Below, one piece after another: positions 19,736-27,865 of a stretch of 64,000 nucleotides of DNA. A model generated the notes under the pieces. It had not been told where the DNA came from, did no database searches, and was given only the letters and a program-made list of their open reading frames with translations. A program made the position numbers and the translations under genes. How positions within the stretch are numbered: position 1 is the first letter of the stretch; every line of letters begins with the position of its first letter. The stretch lies in assembly GCF_019654955.1 (NCBI RefSeq), contig NZ_BPEV01000017.1, forward strand, positions 1 to 64,000, written 5' to 3'. The stretch comes from Shewanella sp. KT0246. Lineage in GTDB: Bacteria > Pseudomonadota > Gammaproteobacteria > Enterobacterales > Shewanellaceae.

Positions 19736-19792
19736 CTTGTTGAAGCTTGTTGAAGCTTGTTGAAGCTTGTTGAAGCTTGTTGAAGCTTGTTG
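19736..19792. repeat. 10-bp tandem repeat, five full copies plus a partial one
   Basis: CTTGTTGAAG is repeated five times without mismatch (19736-19785) and then CTTGTTG. It lies in the non-coding stretch 19619-20012, 118 bp or more upstream of the minus-strand barrel gene. Perfect short tandem repeats can change copy number by slippage. The rest of this intergenic stretch holds no gene that I can see. Confidence 0.95.
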
Positions 19793-20012
19793 GGAATAGG
19801 TGTGAAATACACACTGTAAATCCTCTACCAAAAACGCCAACTATTTTGTTAGCGTTATTTGGAGTTTCAAATCACTTTTATTGGGGCGGATGTTTACGAA
19901 CACATATAAAGTTGAATTAGATATTTGTAAACTTGGAGGCTAAAAGTTCAAGTTTGATAATGGTGCATGTTTTAAAAGCCGAAGCTTTCTAAAAATCCAA
20001 TTAAAAATCCAA

Positions 20013-20684
20013 TTAAAAATCTAAATCGAGAGCGAAACAAAGGTATCCCATCAATTGTGTCGTTTTTTCGAACTCTTTAGCGCAATACTCTACAAAGTCC
20101 TTATCACAAACTTGCTCAATCGATATTGGTTTAATGGCGATAAAATCTTTTCGTTTTAATTCTTCTATTAGTGGGTGCTCTTTATCAAAACCCCGAGGAG
20201 GCCTTACTAGGCTATCACCTGATAATTCAAACCCAGCTTTATCTAATGCAATTAACGCCTTTTTGTAACCATTAGGGTTTTCATCAATACAGTGGCGAAT
20301 TGCATTTAAGGCTTTAGATTCAGGATGCCAGATACCTGCAGCGATAAAACAGCCATCATTAGCTAAATGTAGATAAAGCCCTGGAGCATGGACATCTTTG
20401 CCCTGAAAGTGTCTGAACTGAATACCAACATTTAACTTATAAGGGCTTTTATCTTTACTGAAACGACTGTCTCTTTGCGGTCGCATCATGCTGCCACCTA
20501 CCTTCTTAGGCACTGCAGTAAGGCGAGGTGATATATTTAAGATTGGTCCTTGCATCGCTTCAATAAATTTTAATGTCGGCGTTCTAACCCTATCTTCGTA
20601 ATCTTGTTGGTTAGCTTTAAACCACTCGCGATCGTTGTTATTGGCAAGTAGGGTTAAGAAGTCAAAACTTTGCTGAGTATACAT
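20013..20684 (-). CDS. DUF2461 (TIGR02453) family protein
   Basis: A 223-residue conserved protein of unknown function. Family features: NNNDREWFKANQQDYEDRV near the N-terminus, GGSMMRPQRDSRFSKDKSPY with its conserved RFSKDKSPYK core, then GLYLHLANDGCFIAAGIWHP. The frame is open 54 codons further upstream to 20846, but the ATG at 20684 is preceded by AGGATCTGTT and gives the family N-terminus (MYTQQSFDFL). It appears to be a single gene. Three imperfect copies of a 12-bp unit (AAAAATCCAATT) overlap its stop codon at 19991-20020. Confidence 0.85.
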   Translation of the reverse strand: MYTQQSFDFLTLLANNNDREWFKANQQDYEDRVRTPTLKFIEAMQGPILNISPRLTAVPKKVGGSMMRPQRDSRFSKDKSPYKLNVGIQFRHFQGKDVHAPGLYLHLANDGCFIAAGIWHPESKALNAIRHCIDENPNGYKKALIALDKAGFELSGDSLVRPPRGFDKEHPLIEELKRKDFIAIKPISIEQVCDKDFVEYCAKEFEKTTQLMGYLCFALDLDF

Positions 20685-21214
20685 AACAGATCCTAAAAAA
20701 GGTGAGCCTAAAGTGTGCCATAAAAGCCGACTACCTTTAATCAAAAATGTTAAAAACTCAGCTTGGAATGTACGACTTATTTGATTACTAATAATACAAA
20801 GCTCAGTGGTTAACTTATAATCATCTTTTATACTTGTCTCAAACAAATTATTTTGTGTGTTAAAACGTCAATTTTCATTTGTTTTACGGTTTTTATTGCT
20901 TTTATCTAGAGTTAATTGTTGTTTTTGGCTGTTTGGAAATGCAGTGTTGATAAGGTTATTGATTGTTGCTGGTGGTTTTTTTTAAATTTTATGTTTTTTT
21001 TAGTAGTGTTTTTAAACTTTAGGAGTATTATGCGCTTCCAAACTGATTGAGGGTAAGTTTTCAACTTGTTATTAACTCAATTAAAGTGTTGTTTTGGCTA
21101 AAGTTGATACATTTATATGGCTGCAATATTGTCAAAAGCAGTCTTATTAATTCCTTTATGCCTGTCAATTTAACGATATTAAACGAAGTAAGGTTTTGTG
21201 AAAAAGGCTTAAAC
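20685..21214. other. Intergenic stretch between divergent genes, nothing specific seen
   Basis: About 530 bases, rich in T-runs (for example 20970-21015), between the DUF2461 gene and the RimK operon. Open frames extend into it from both sides but lack ribosome sites and family similarity. Promoters for both units must lie here; I could not place convincing -10 and -35 boxes. Confidence 0.5.
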
Positions 21215-21646
21215 ATGACAAAAAATGCATTAAAAATTCTTGGCTGGTGTGAATGGGCGACGTTTCCTGAACTTGGCAATGAACGGGTCAATATGAAAAT
21301 TGATACCGGTGCTAAGACGTCATGTTTACACGCTTTTAGAATTAAACCGTTTATTAAAGATGATCAAGATTGGATCAGAGTATGGATCCATCCTGAGCAA
21401 GAATCAGACAGAGAAATCGTTCAAGAGTTTGCTGTATTTGATCGCCGACACGTAAAAGATTCTGGTGGGCATATTACTAATCGCTATGTGGTTAAAACCC
21501 CCATTATTATTGGCGATGCTCAGTTTGATATTGAACTTACCCTTACACAACGTGACAACATGCAGTTTAGAATGCTTTTAGGTCGCCGAGCACTAGCAGG
21601 GCGTTTTTTAGTGGATTCATCAGCAGCACATTTAACAGGAGCTTAA
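21215..21646 (+). CDS. RimK-associated retropepsin-like protease (RimB-like, putative ATP-dependent zinc protease family)
   Basis: A 143-residue protein. The key motif is [15 protein letters not shown] (about residue 27), an aspartic-protease-like Asp-Thr-Gly-Ala active-site loop, followed by [20 protein letters not shown]. The family is known from operons with rimK, where the Pseudomonas protein RimB modulates RimK action. It sits 4 bases before rimK, so they are coupled. The frame is open upstream to 21047, but the ATG at 21215 with AAGG at about 8 nt is where the family begins. A role in trimming or controlling glutamate tails is inferred from context. Confidence 0.85.
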   Translation: MTKNALKILGWCEWATFPELGNERVNMKIDTGAKTSCLHAFRIKPFIKDDQDWIRVWIHPEQESDREIVQEFAVFDRRHVKDSGGHITNRYVVKTPIIIGDAQFDIELTLTQRDNMQFRMLLGRRALAGRFLVDSSAAHLTGA

Positions 21647-21650
21647 GGTT

Positions 21651-22556
21651 ATGCGCATTGCAATTATGTCTAGAAATAAAGACTTATATTCTACTCGTCG
21701 TATTCAAGAAGCGGCGATAGCTCGAGGTCATGAAGTACAAATTATTGACCCGCTAGCGTGTTACATGAACATCAATATGATGGCTCCTAGTATTCATATG
21801 CGCGGTGAAGAGTTACCGACATTTGATGCTGTTGTACCTCGTATTGGCGCTTCGGTAACCTTTTATGGTACTGCGGTTTTACGTCAGTTTGAGATGATGG
21901 GTGTACACCCATTAAATGAATCTGTAGCGATTTCGCGTTCAAGGGATAAATTACGTTCATTACAGTTATTGTCACGCAAAAATATCGGTTTACCTGTTAC
22001 TGGTTTTGCTAATAAGCCAGCTGATGTGCCAGATCTTTTGGACATGGTAGGCGGCGCACCTTGTGTGATTAAGCTACTTGAAGGTACCCAAGGAATTGGT
22101 GTGGTGTTAGCTGAAACTCGTAAAGCGGCTGAAAGTGTTATTGAGGCATTCATGGGCTTAAAAGCGAATATCATGGTGCAAGAGTATATCGCTGAAGCTG
22201 GTGGTGCTGATATTCGTTGTTTTGTGATTGGTGACAAAGTGATTGCTGCGATGAAGCGTCAAGGTGCTGAAGGCGAGTTTCGCTCAAACCTTCACCGTGG
22301 TGGTACAGCAACAATTGTGAAGTTGACCCCAGAAGAACGCTCTACGGCATTGCGCGCAGCTAAAACTATGGGGCTTAATGTTGCAGGTGTGGATATTTTA
22401 CGTTCGAAGCATGGTCCTTTAGTGATGGAGGTGAATTCATCTCCGGGTCTTGAAGGAATTGAGCAGTCTACTGGTATTGATGTGGCTGAAAAAATTATTC
22501 AGTTTATTGAAAAAAATGCTAAACCAAATAGCACTAAAACCAAGGGTGTGGGTTAA
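21651..22556 (+). CDS. rimK: RimK-type alpha-L-glutamate ligase
   Basis: A 301-residue ATP-grasp enzyme of the same length as E. coli RimK. Landmarks are [56 protein letters not shown] (glycine-rich ATP loop), [19 protein letters not shown] and [15 protein letters not shown] (metal-binding Glu and Asn). It adds glutamate residues to the C-terminus of ribosomal protein S6 and can make poly-glutamate. It forms a tight operon with the retropepsin-like gene before it and the COG3608-like gene that begins inside its stop (TAATG). Confidence 0.96.
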   Translation: MRIAIMSRNKDLYSTRRIQEAAIARGHEVQIIDPLACYMNINMMAPSIHMRGEELPTFDAVVPRIGASVTFYGTAVLRQFEMMGVHPLNESVAISRSRDKLRSLQLLSRKNIGLPVTGFANKPADVPDLLDMVGGAPCVIKLLEGTQGIGVVLAETRKAAESVIEAFMGLKANIMVQEYIAEAGGADIRCFVIGDKVIAAMKRQGAEGEFRSNLHRGGTATIVKLTPEERSTALRAAKTMGLNVAGVDILRSKHGPLVMEVNSSPGLEGIEQSTGIDVAEKIIQFIEKNAKPNSTKTKGVG

Positions 22557-23566
22557 TGGCACCTAAGCGTGAAGCGTTTGCAATTGGTGAGTTTAGTATT
22601 GAAGCTGGCAGTCGTGCCAGCATCAAACTGCCCGCAGCAAAATTGTATAACGACACGCCGTTAGAGCTGCATGTTGAGGTGTTTCATAGTAAAAAGCCTG
22701 GGCCTGTATTATTAGTGTGCGCTGCAATTCATGGTGACGAGCTAAATGGCATCGAAATATGTCGTCGCTTGATTGATAAGGTGAACATGAAAACCTTAAC
22801 TGGAACCTTGGTGGTTGTACCTATTGTGAATGTGTTTGGTTTTATTCATCAATCACGTTATTTACCTGACAGACGCGATTTAAATCGTTGTTTCCCTGGC
22901 AGTGCAAAAGGCGCATTAGCGAGTCGCTTAGCTCATTTGTTTTCTAATGAGTTATTAAAAAAAGCAACTCATATTGTTGATTTGCATACTGGGGCTATTC
23001 ATCGTGATAACTTCCCGCAGATCCGTTGTGATACTGATGATGAAGTCATGATGGCAATGGCTACGGCTTTCGGGGCTCCGGTGATTATGGACTCAAAGTC
23101 TGTAAAAGGCTCTATGCGTGGCTACGCTAATGAAAAAGGCATCGCATGTATTTTATATGAAGCAGGTGAAGCCCTAAGGTTTAGTGAGTTGTCGATAAAG
23201 TCTGGTGTCACAGGTGTACTGAATGTGATGCGCTATTTAGGGATGCTGAATAGTAAACTAAAACCAACAGCGTCTATTAATGCGAGCCGCAGTTATTGGT
23301 TACGAAGTGAAGCAGATGGATTGGTGAATGTGAAACGCAAAATAGGGGCTCGTGTGAGCAAAGGATGCTTACTTGCCAATGTGGTCAATCCACTGGGTGG
23401 AGAAGTTACCGAGTTACGTTCTCCAACCGATGGCATTATTATTGGCTTAACCAATATTCCAGTCGCTAACGAAGGTGAAGCGTTATTTCATATCGCTCAG
23501 TTTGTTGGCGATGACATTGAAATTGCCAATGAGCATTTAGACGAGTTTATCTCAACATATGCTTAG
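22556..23566 (+). CDS. Succinylglutamate desuccinylase/aspartoacylase-family zinc hydrolase
   Basis: A 336-residue M14-like amidohydrolase. Zinc ligands are visible in CAAIHGDELNGIEICRRL (His and Glu) and THIVDLHTGAIHRDNFPQIR (His); DRRDLNRCFPG holds the conserved Arg and Asn. Relatives remove acyl groups from glutamate or aspartate. The C-terminal 90 residues (LRSEADGLVNVKRKIGARVS onward) look like a biotinyl/lipoyl-like beta domain, as in many COG3608 proteins. Overlap with rimK and the shared theme of glutamate suggest it acts on a RimK product, perhaps cleaving glutamate tails; this is inference. A good terminator follows. Confidence 0.88.
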   Translation: MAPKREAFAIGEFSIEAGSRASIKLPAAKLYNDTPLELHVEVFHSKKPGPVLLVCAAIHGDELNGIEICRRLIDKVNMKTLTGTLVVVPIVNVFGFIHQSRYLPDRRDLNRCFPGSAKGALASRLAHLFSNELLKKATHIVDLHTGAIHRDNFPQIRCDTDDEVMMAMATAFGAPVIMDSKSVKGSMRGYANEKGIACILYEAGEALRFSELSIKSGVTGVLNVMRYLGMLNSKLKPTASINASRSYWLRSEADGLVNVKRKIGARVSKGCLLANVVNPLGGEVTELRSPTDGIIIGLTNIPVANEGEALFHIAQFVGDDIEIANEHLDEFISTYA

Positions 23567-23597
23567 ACTTGAGTTTTAATGGCTTGTACACGAGATG

Positions 23598-23630
23598 AAA
23601 GTCACTGCATGGTATCGCAGTGACTTTTTT
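23598..23630 (+). terminator. Rho-independent terminator of the RimK operon
   Basis: AAAGTCACTGC (23598-23608) pairs with GCAGTGACTTT (23617-23627) around an 8-nt loop, with the T-run ending at 23630. It lies 32 bases past the stop of the third gene. Confidence 0.92.
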
Positions 23631-23675
23631 ATGTATTTTTAAAATATTATTACAACATGTTCAAGTGATGCCTTT

Positions 23676-23700
23676 TAATGAGTCCAGTGTGGACTCATTA
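23676..23700. repeat. Perfect 10-bp inverted repeat between convergent genes
   Basis: TAATGAGTCC, loop AGTGT, GGACTCATTA. It has no U-tract on either strand. It lies 57 bases past the stop of the minus-strand lipoprotein gene and may be a 3' end hairpin. Confidence 0.6.
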
Positions 23701-23757
23701 AGAATGAGCTATTTTTCGTCAAACACTTAACCGTGCAGTCATTCACTCTTTTAGGGC

Positions 23758-24222
23758 TCATTGAACATTTAAAAAAGCATACTCGAAGTGACTTTTATCT
23801 CCGAGCACTTCAACTGCAACCTTGTACTTATAAGTTCGAGCGTCCCAATTGACGTCATCAGCGACGAGTTCATAACGTCCATCTTTTTGCTCTTCGATAT
23901 TCATTAAACACTCAGTGGTATTAATACACTTCACTTGCAGAGCTTCATGAGATTGCAACTGGTATTTTGATGGGTTGTTATATAGGTATCCCAAAAATAG
24001 CAGGTTAAAGTTGTGAGCGCCTGTAACGGGTAAATTATTATCACCCTTAAGGCTAATATTGACTTTCCCATATTCAGCATCAACTTCATTTAATTCAACT
24101 GTTAAAGTTTCAGTTTGATTAATATCTATGCTTGTCGAAGCAGTCTTATCATCACTGCTATTACAGCCTAGCAGTAACAATGAACATAATAAGGTGACTA
24201 GACAATAAGTAACTTTATTCAT
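23758..24222 (-). CDS. Small lipoprotein of unknown function
   Basis: A 154-residue protein starting MNKVTYCLVTLLCSLLLLGC; the lipobox is LLLGC with Cys20 as the expected lipidation site, followed by NSSDD. Asp residues after the Cys can favour inner membrane retention, but the first one is two residues away, so location is open. The rest is a beta-rich domain with two Cys (VKCINTTECLM) that may form a disulfide. No known family was recognised. It starts 13 bases after the stop of the Tat-exported haem protein gene and is almost certainly in its operon. An upstream extension to 24294 overlaps that gene and is rejected. Confidence 0.7.
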   Translation of the reverse strand: MNKVTYCLVTLLCSLLLLGCNSSDDKTASTSIDINQTETLTVELNEVDAEYGKVNISLKGDNNLPVTGAHNFNLLFLGYLYNNPSKYQLQSHEALQVKCINTTECLMNIEEQKDGRYELVADDVNWDARTYKYKVAVEVLGDKSHFEYAFLNVQ

Positions 24223-24235
24223 TAGATAAGCTCCT

Positions 24236-25060
24236 TTATTGATGTCCGCCATGACAAGAGTCACAGGCGATGTTAGCTCTAACGCTAGGGGCAAACGTAG
24301 ATGATTCTGTATGGCACGACTGACAAGTGGCTACCGTTTCTGAAACTGGGTGGTCGGTGATTGTATGACCATCAAATGCTTTATTGAGCAAAATAACAAG
24401 TTCGTGGACTATTGATGCTGACAGCTGTCGGCACCTAACACCTTTATCTTTTGCTGTTTTGTTGTTTACATTTGCCCATAAGCTAATTGAAGTATGACAG
24501 AGAACACTTCGTGCAATTGTTGGCTTGCCAACTAATTCAAGTGTTTCTGCTTTATCTGCTCCAATTCCTTCTAAGAACACATCAGATTGATAGGGTAAGG
24601 TTTCATTTTCATAGAATCGCATGATTGGCCCAAGTATATCGTTGGCTTTCTCACCGTTTATATTGAGCATATTAAGTAACATAGCTGCACCATTCATGTT
24701 GCCGCAAATTGTACCTTCACCCATCATTCCAGAATATCCATATACTGATAATGCTGTTTGAACCTGGCTGAATTTTTCTGCATCAGGTGAATTTGACTTA
24801 GCAAGATAGTAAATAATGCTGTCAAATACTGCGTACATGCAGCCATGATTCATTCTGGCATCTAAGTATGAGTAATGCGCAACTTCCATCGGGTCGAGCC
24901 TGGCATACTCTAAACGCTCGCCGGGTTGTAGTTTCCAATTGCCGTTATCATCAGCAATTGCTGCAATTACCGGGTTTGCAACTAATGCACCGCCAGCAGT
25001 TGCTGCTGTAATACCTACAATTCGATTGAGTGCTTGTCTTCTATTTAGTTTATTCATCAT
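24236..25060 (-). CDS. Tat-exported two-haem C_GCAxxG_C_C / split-Soret cytochrome-like protein
   Basis: A 274-residue protein. The N-terminus LNRRQALNRIVGITAATAGG is a twin-Arg signal, with a likely cleavage after VIAA. The middle has GCMYAVFDSIIYYLA and GEGTICGNMNGAAML, which resemble the Cys-rich C_GCAxxG_C_C family to which split-Soret cytochrome c belongs. The C-terminal 30 residues have two CxxCH haem c sites, CQSCH and CDSCH. I infer a periplasmic electron-transfer protein. Tat export of a c-type cytochrome is unusual, since haem is attached after export of unfolded protein. MM at the start leaves 25060 or 25057 as start. Confidence 0.7.
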   Translation of the reverse strand: MMNKLNRRQALNRIVGITAATAGGALVANPVIAAIADDNGNWKLQPGERLEYARLDPMEVAHYSYLDARMNHGCMYAVFDSIIYYLAKSNSPDAEKFSQVQTALSVYGYSGMMGEGTICGNMNGAAMLLNMLNINGEKANDILGPIMRFYENETLPYQSDVFLEGIGADKAETLELVGKPTIARSVLCHTSISLWANVNNKTAKDKGVRCRQLSASIVHELVILLNKAFDGHTITDHPVSETVATCQSCHTESSTFAPSVRANIACDSCHGGHQ

Positions 25061-25630
25061 GACCTTCTTTTTACTCTATTCATTGCAGACATCATCTAAG
25101 TTGTTGCGAGTAGCCTGCTATTGCAGGTTTCGATATTGATGATGTTTGCATTGCCCTTGTTTGTGGTTAGATAAATCATGACAGCTTGCAGGAATCTGAA
25201 TGAGACCTAACTCATAGTAATAGGGGAGGTATAATTACAGACTGAAAAAGGCAAAAGAGTTAACTAAAAGTCATAGAAACTGACTTTGAAATTACCTTTT
25301 GCGGTGATATCTACCGATTGCCAACTTAAATAAAGATTATAATGCTTATTACGGGTTATTATTTTTGATATTACTCTGATGTTGGTGTGATCTACATCGA
25401 GATTTAAAAAGTTGGGTTAACAACAAAGGGGCACTTAGGTACAAAATTGGCGACTTATTGCAGCGTTCAGTTGAGTAAAAAGCTATGAGCTTCTCAGTAA
25501 AAATATCAGCGTTTAAAATATCGACTTTGGCGTATGTTATTTTAGGGCAATGGTAAAGTGTGATGTATATGTAAGTTAATGAAGTTTAACTAATGTAAGA
25601 TAAATTTAACCATTCGAATCAAGGGGTCTT
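25061..25630. other. 570-base divergent intergenic region
   Basis: It lies between the haem protein gene (minus) and the ToxR-like regulator gene (plus). I see no ORF with coding character, no tRNA-like fold and no strong hairpin. Given the regulator next door it is a natural place for operators, but none could be identified. Confidence 0.5.
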
Positions 25631-26380
25631 ATGAAGTTTAACGTGTTTGAGTTCGATGTGAGTAATCGTCTGCTCATAAACACTCAAACTGAAACTGAAT
25701 ATAGTTTAACTAGAACCGAAACCCAGGTGTTAGAGCAACTGATTAAACACCCTAATACTGTGATTACGAAAGGGCAGTTGGCGTGTGCAGGTTCTTTTGA
25801 AACAGTAATGAGTGAGTCTGCAGTCGCCAAAGCTGTTTTTACTATCAGAAAATACCTCGGTGAGGATTACAGTGAACTCATCGAGACTATGCCTAAAAAA
25901 GGGTATCGACTTAATATTTCCCCACCTTTACCTGAGTGGCGTCAAGTAAAGACAAAACGTGAAAAACAGACAAGAATTGTATTTGGCTGGGTATGCGCTT
26001 TTGCTCTTTTAGTGGGGGTAGTGATGCATCAATATGTTTGGGTTACCACTCCAGTGAGTTTTATTAGAGATAGCCACACCATTTCGATAAATAACCGTGA
26101 ACACATAGAATATACTTGGTTGAATTCGCCCCAAATGTCAGCAGAGCATATCGCTCATCTTGAGCAAAGGCTGAGTAAAGCTTTGAGTATGTGTGAATCC
26201 ATTCCATGGAAACAGGTATTCTTCACCTTTTCTAGTGATAGTCAGGTGCTTAACTTGGTGCTTGAAGGTGTTATGCCTAATGGTGATACAAGAGTTAGAA
26301 ATATCAAAACGAGCGATTTCAGCTTAAAGCCAGAGTTTCTATCTAATGCCTGGCTACAAGAGGTATCACTTTGTGACTAA
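25631..26380 (+). CDS. ToxR-like membrane-bound winged-helix transcription regulator
   Basis: A 249-residue protein. Residues about 1-98 are an OmpR/ToxR-type winged helix (SLTRTETQVLEQLIKHPN, AKAVFTIRKYLGED, ETMPKKGYRL). A single membrane helix follows at about residues 119-137 (VFGWVCAFALLVGVVMH), then a periplasmic domain of about 110 residues with two Cys (MCESIP and the C-terminal SLCD). This is the ToxR layout: DNA binding in the cytoplasm, sensing in the periplasm. It lacks a receiver domain. The downstream membrane-anchored gene overlaps its end, as toxS follows toxR. GGGG upstream of the ATG fits as ribosome site. Confidence 0.85.
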   Translation: MKFNVFEFDVSNRLLINTQTETEYSLTRTETQVLEQLIKHPNTVITKGQLACAGSFETVMSESAVAKAVFTIRKYLGEDYSELIETMPKKGYRLNISPPLPEWRQVKTKREKQTRIVFGWVCAFALLVGVVMHQYVWVTTPVSFIRDSHTISINNREHIEYTWLNSPQMSAEHIAHLEQRLSKALSMCESIPWKQVFFTFSSDSQVLNLVLEGVMPNGDTRVRNIKTSDFSLKPEFLSNAWLQEVSLCD

Positions 26381-26900
26381 AATGACTAAGTACATTATTG
26401 CAGGGGGGCTATTTATATTAATCACTGCAGCGACAGTTTATTTACACATAAAAGAACCTCTTGTGGATATGGTTATGACTTGCCGTATTGAATTAGTAGA
26501 GAACGATCGTCAATTGCAAAACGTCAATAAGCATATATTACTTACTGACTTAACTTTCCAACAACGCAACGTCAGCTTCAGCTATCGATATTTCACCGAA
26601 CTGGGCAAGCCCATTGCGACATTTCATGTTCAAGGGGAGGTATTAAAAGCCCAGAAAGTGCATGGTACTTACACACTCAATATTTTAAATTCTCAATTAG
26701 ATATTCACGATAAATCGGTTGATTTACCTCTACATGCTGATCACATAAAAGCATTTACAGATAGAAATATTGAAAAGCAGGGGGTGCAAAATTTAACGTT
26801 AAAAGTAATAAAAGAAGATAAGGAACAACAATTAGCTTTTTTATATTTTTTACCAAGTTCGAATATAGCAGCTTGCCACTTAACCCATCTAAAGGAGTGA
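26373..26900 (+). CDS. Membrane-anchored periplasmic partner of the ToxR-like regulator (ToxS-like arrangement)
   Basis: A protein of about 175 residues with one N-terminal membrane helix (IIAGGLFILITAATVYLHI) and a periplasmic domain of about 150 residues. Cys at TCRIEL and near the end (AACHL) could form a disulfide. No sequence family was recognised; the ToxS-like role rests on size, topology and 8-nt overlap with the regulator gene. I choose GTG 26373 because AAGAGG lies about 8 bases before it; ATG 26346 and ATG 26382 are alternatives. Confidence 0.65.
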   Translation: MTKMTKYIIAGGLFILITAATVYLHIKEPLVDMVMTCRIELVENDRQLQNVNKHILLTDLTFQQRNVSFSYRYFTELGKPIATFHVQGEVLKAQKVHGTYTLNILNSQLDIHDKSVDLPLHADHIKAFTDRNIEKQGVQNLTLKVIKEDKEQQLAFLYFLPSSNIAACHLTHLKE

Positions 26901-27026
26901 CATTTTTATTTGGGTAACCAATCTATTTATGACGCCTTGATTGCTCCTTTAATTTACTTTATATGTTTGATTCGATTTAACTAAATCAATATGCTGATAG
27001 GAATTGATATCTAGAGGCTTAAGCAA

Positions 27027-27704
27027 ATGTTAAACACAATTCAATATAACTCAAATAGTGAAGCGACATCACCGTCTAAAATTATCTGTATCGGTCGTAA
27101 TTATGTGAATCACATCCATGAGCTGGGTAATGAGGTGCCTTCAGATATGGTGGTTTTTTTTAAACCTAACTCTGCGATTTCCACGCAGCTGACCTCATTT
27201 CATCAAGAGCCGATTCATTTTGAAACAGAGCTATGTTTTTCAGTGCGTAATGGGATGTTTCATGGGGTAGGGGTGGGATTAGACCTAACCAAGAGAGAAT
27301 TGCAGTCCAAACTTAAATCACAGCAGCTACCATGGGAGCGAGCTAAGGCATTTGATGGCTCAGCTCTATTTAGTGATTTTGTCAGTTTATCTTCATTGTC
27401 GTTAACTGCCGGAGCTACATTTTGCTTTCAATTGACAATCGATGGTGAAGTCAGGCAACTCGGTCATAGCGATTTAATGATGTACAGTGCTGACGATATT
27501 CTAGCTTCGGTGAATGAGTTTATGACGTTAGTGGATGGCGACATTGTGATGACAGGTACACCTAAAGGCGTTGGCCAGGTTGCTTTAGGGTCGGTGTTTG
27601 AGGTTAAGCTTTGGGCTAATGTCGATTATTCATCACATGTGCAGTTAGCTGAGCAAGTATCCCAAATAAAGCCGTGTATCGAACATAGATGGACAGCGGT
27701 TTAA
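27027..27704 (+). CDS. Fumarylacetoacetate hydrolase-family protein
   Basis: A 225-residue enzyme of the short FAH class. Family marks are IICIGRNYVNHIHELGNEVP, VVFFKPNSAI, the metal-binding HFETELCFSVR (Glu-x-Glu) and DIVMTGTPKGVGQVALGS. Relatives hydrolyse or decarboxylate beta-diketo acids such as acylpyruvates and oxaloacetate. A 126-base gap precedes it, and no neighbour points to a pathway, so the substrate is open. The start at 27027 fits the usual N-terminal length. Confidence 0.9.
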   Translation: MLNTIQYNSNSEATSPSKIICIGRNYVNHIHELGNEVPSDMVVFFKPNSAISTQLTSFHQEPIHFETELCFSVRNGMFHGVGVGLDLTKRELQSKLKSQQLPWERAKAFDGSALFSDFVSLSSLSLTAGATFCFQLTIDGEVRQLGHSDLMMYSADDILASVNEFMTLVDGDIVMTGTPKGVGQVALGSVFEVKLWANVDYSSHVQLAEQVSQIKPCIEHRWTAV

Positions 27705-27865
27705 TGCATTTATTAGCGACATTGTTTTGAGCTAAATGAGAGGCAAACAGGCAATTACGTAAACAGGGTCTATAATCATAGTAGTTTTGCTGATTCATTT
27801 TGCTAAAGGGAAAGTTAGTTGCGTAAGTGACTGATGGTTAGCTTGAACAAAGTGGCTAATCAATT

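Noticed and set aside
19736..19792. Short direct repeats as a CRISPR remnant or iteron origin
   Set aside because: The 10-bp units are contiguous without spacers, and no cas or replication gene is nearby.
21047..21214. Longer N-terminus for the RimK-associated protease-like protein
   Set aside because: The added segment has no family similarity and the ATG at 21215 has a ribosome binding site.
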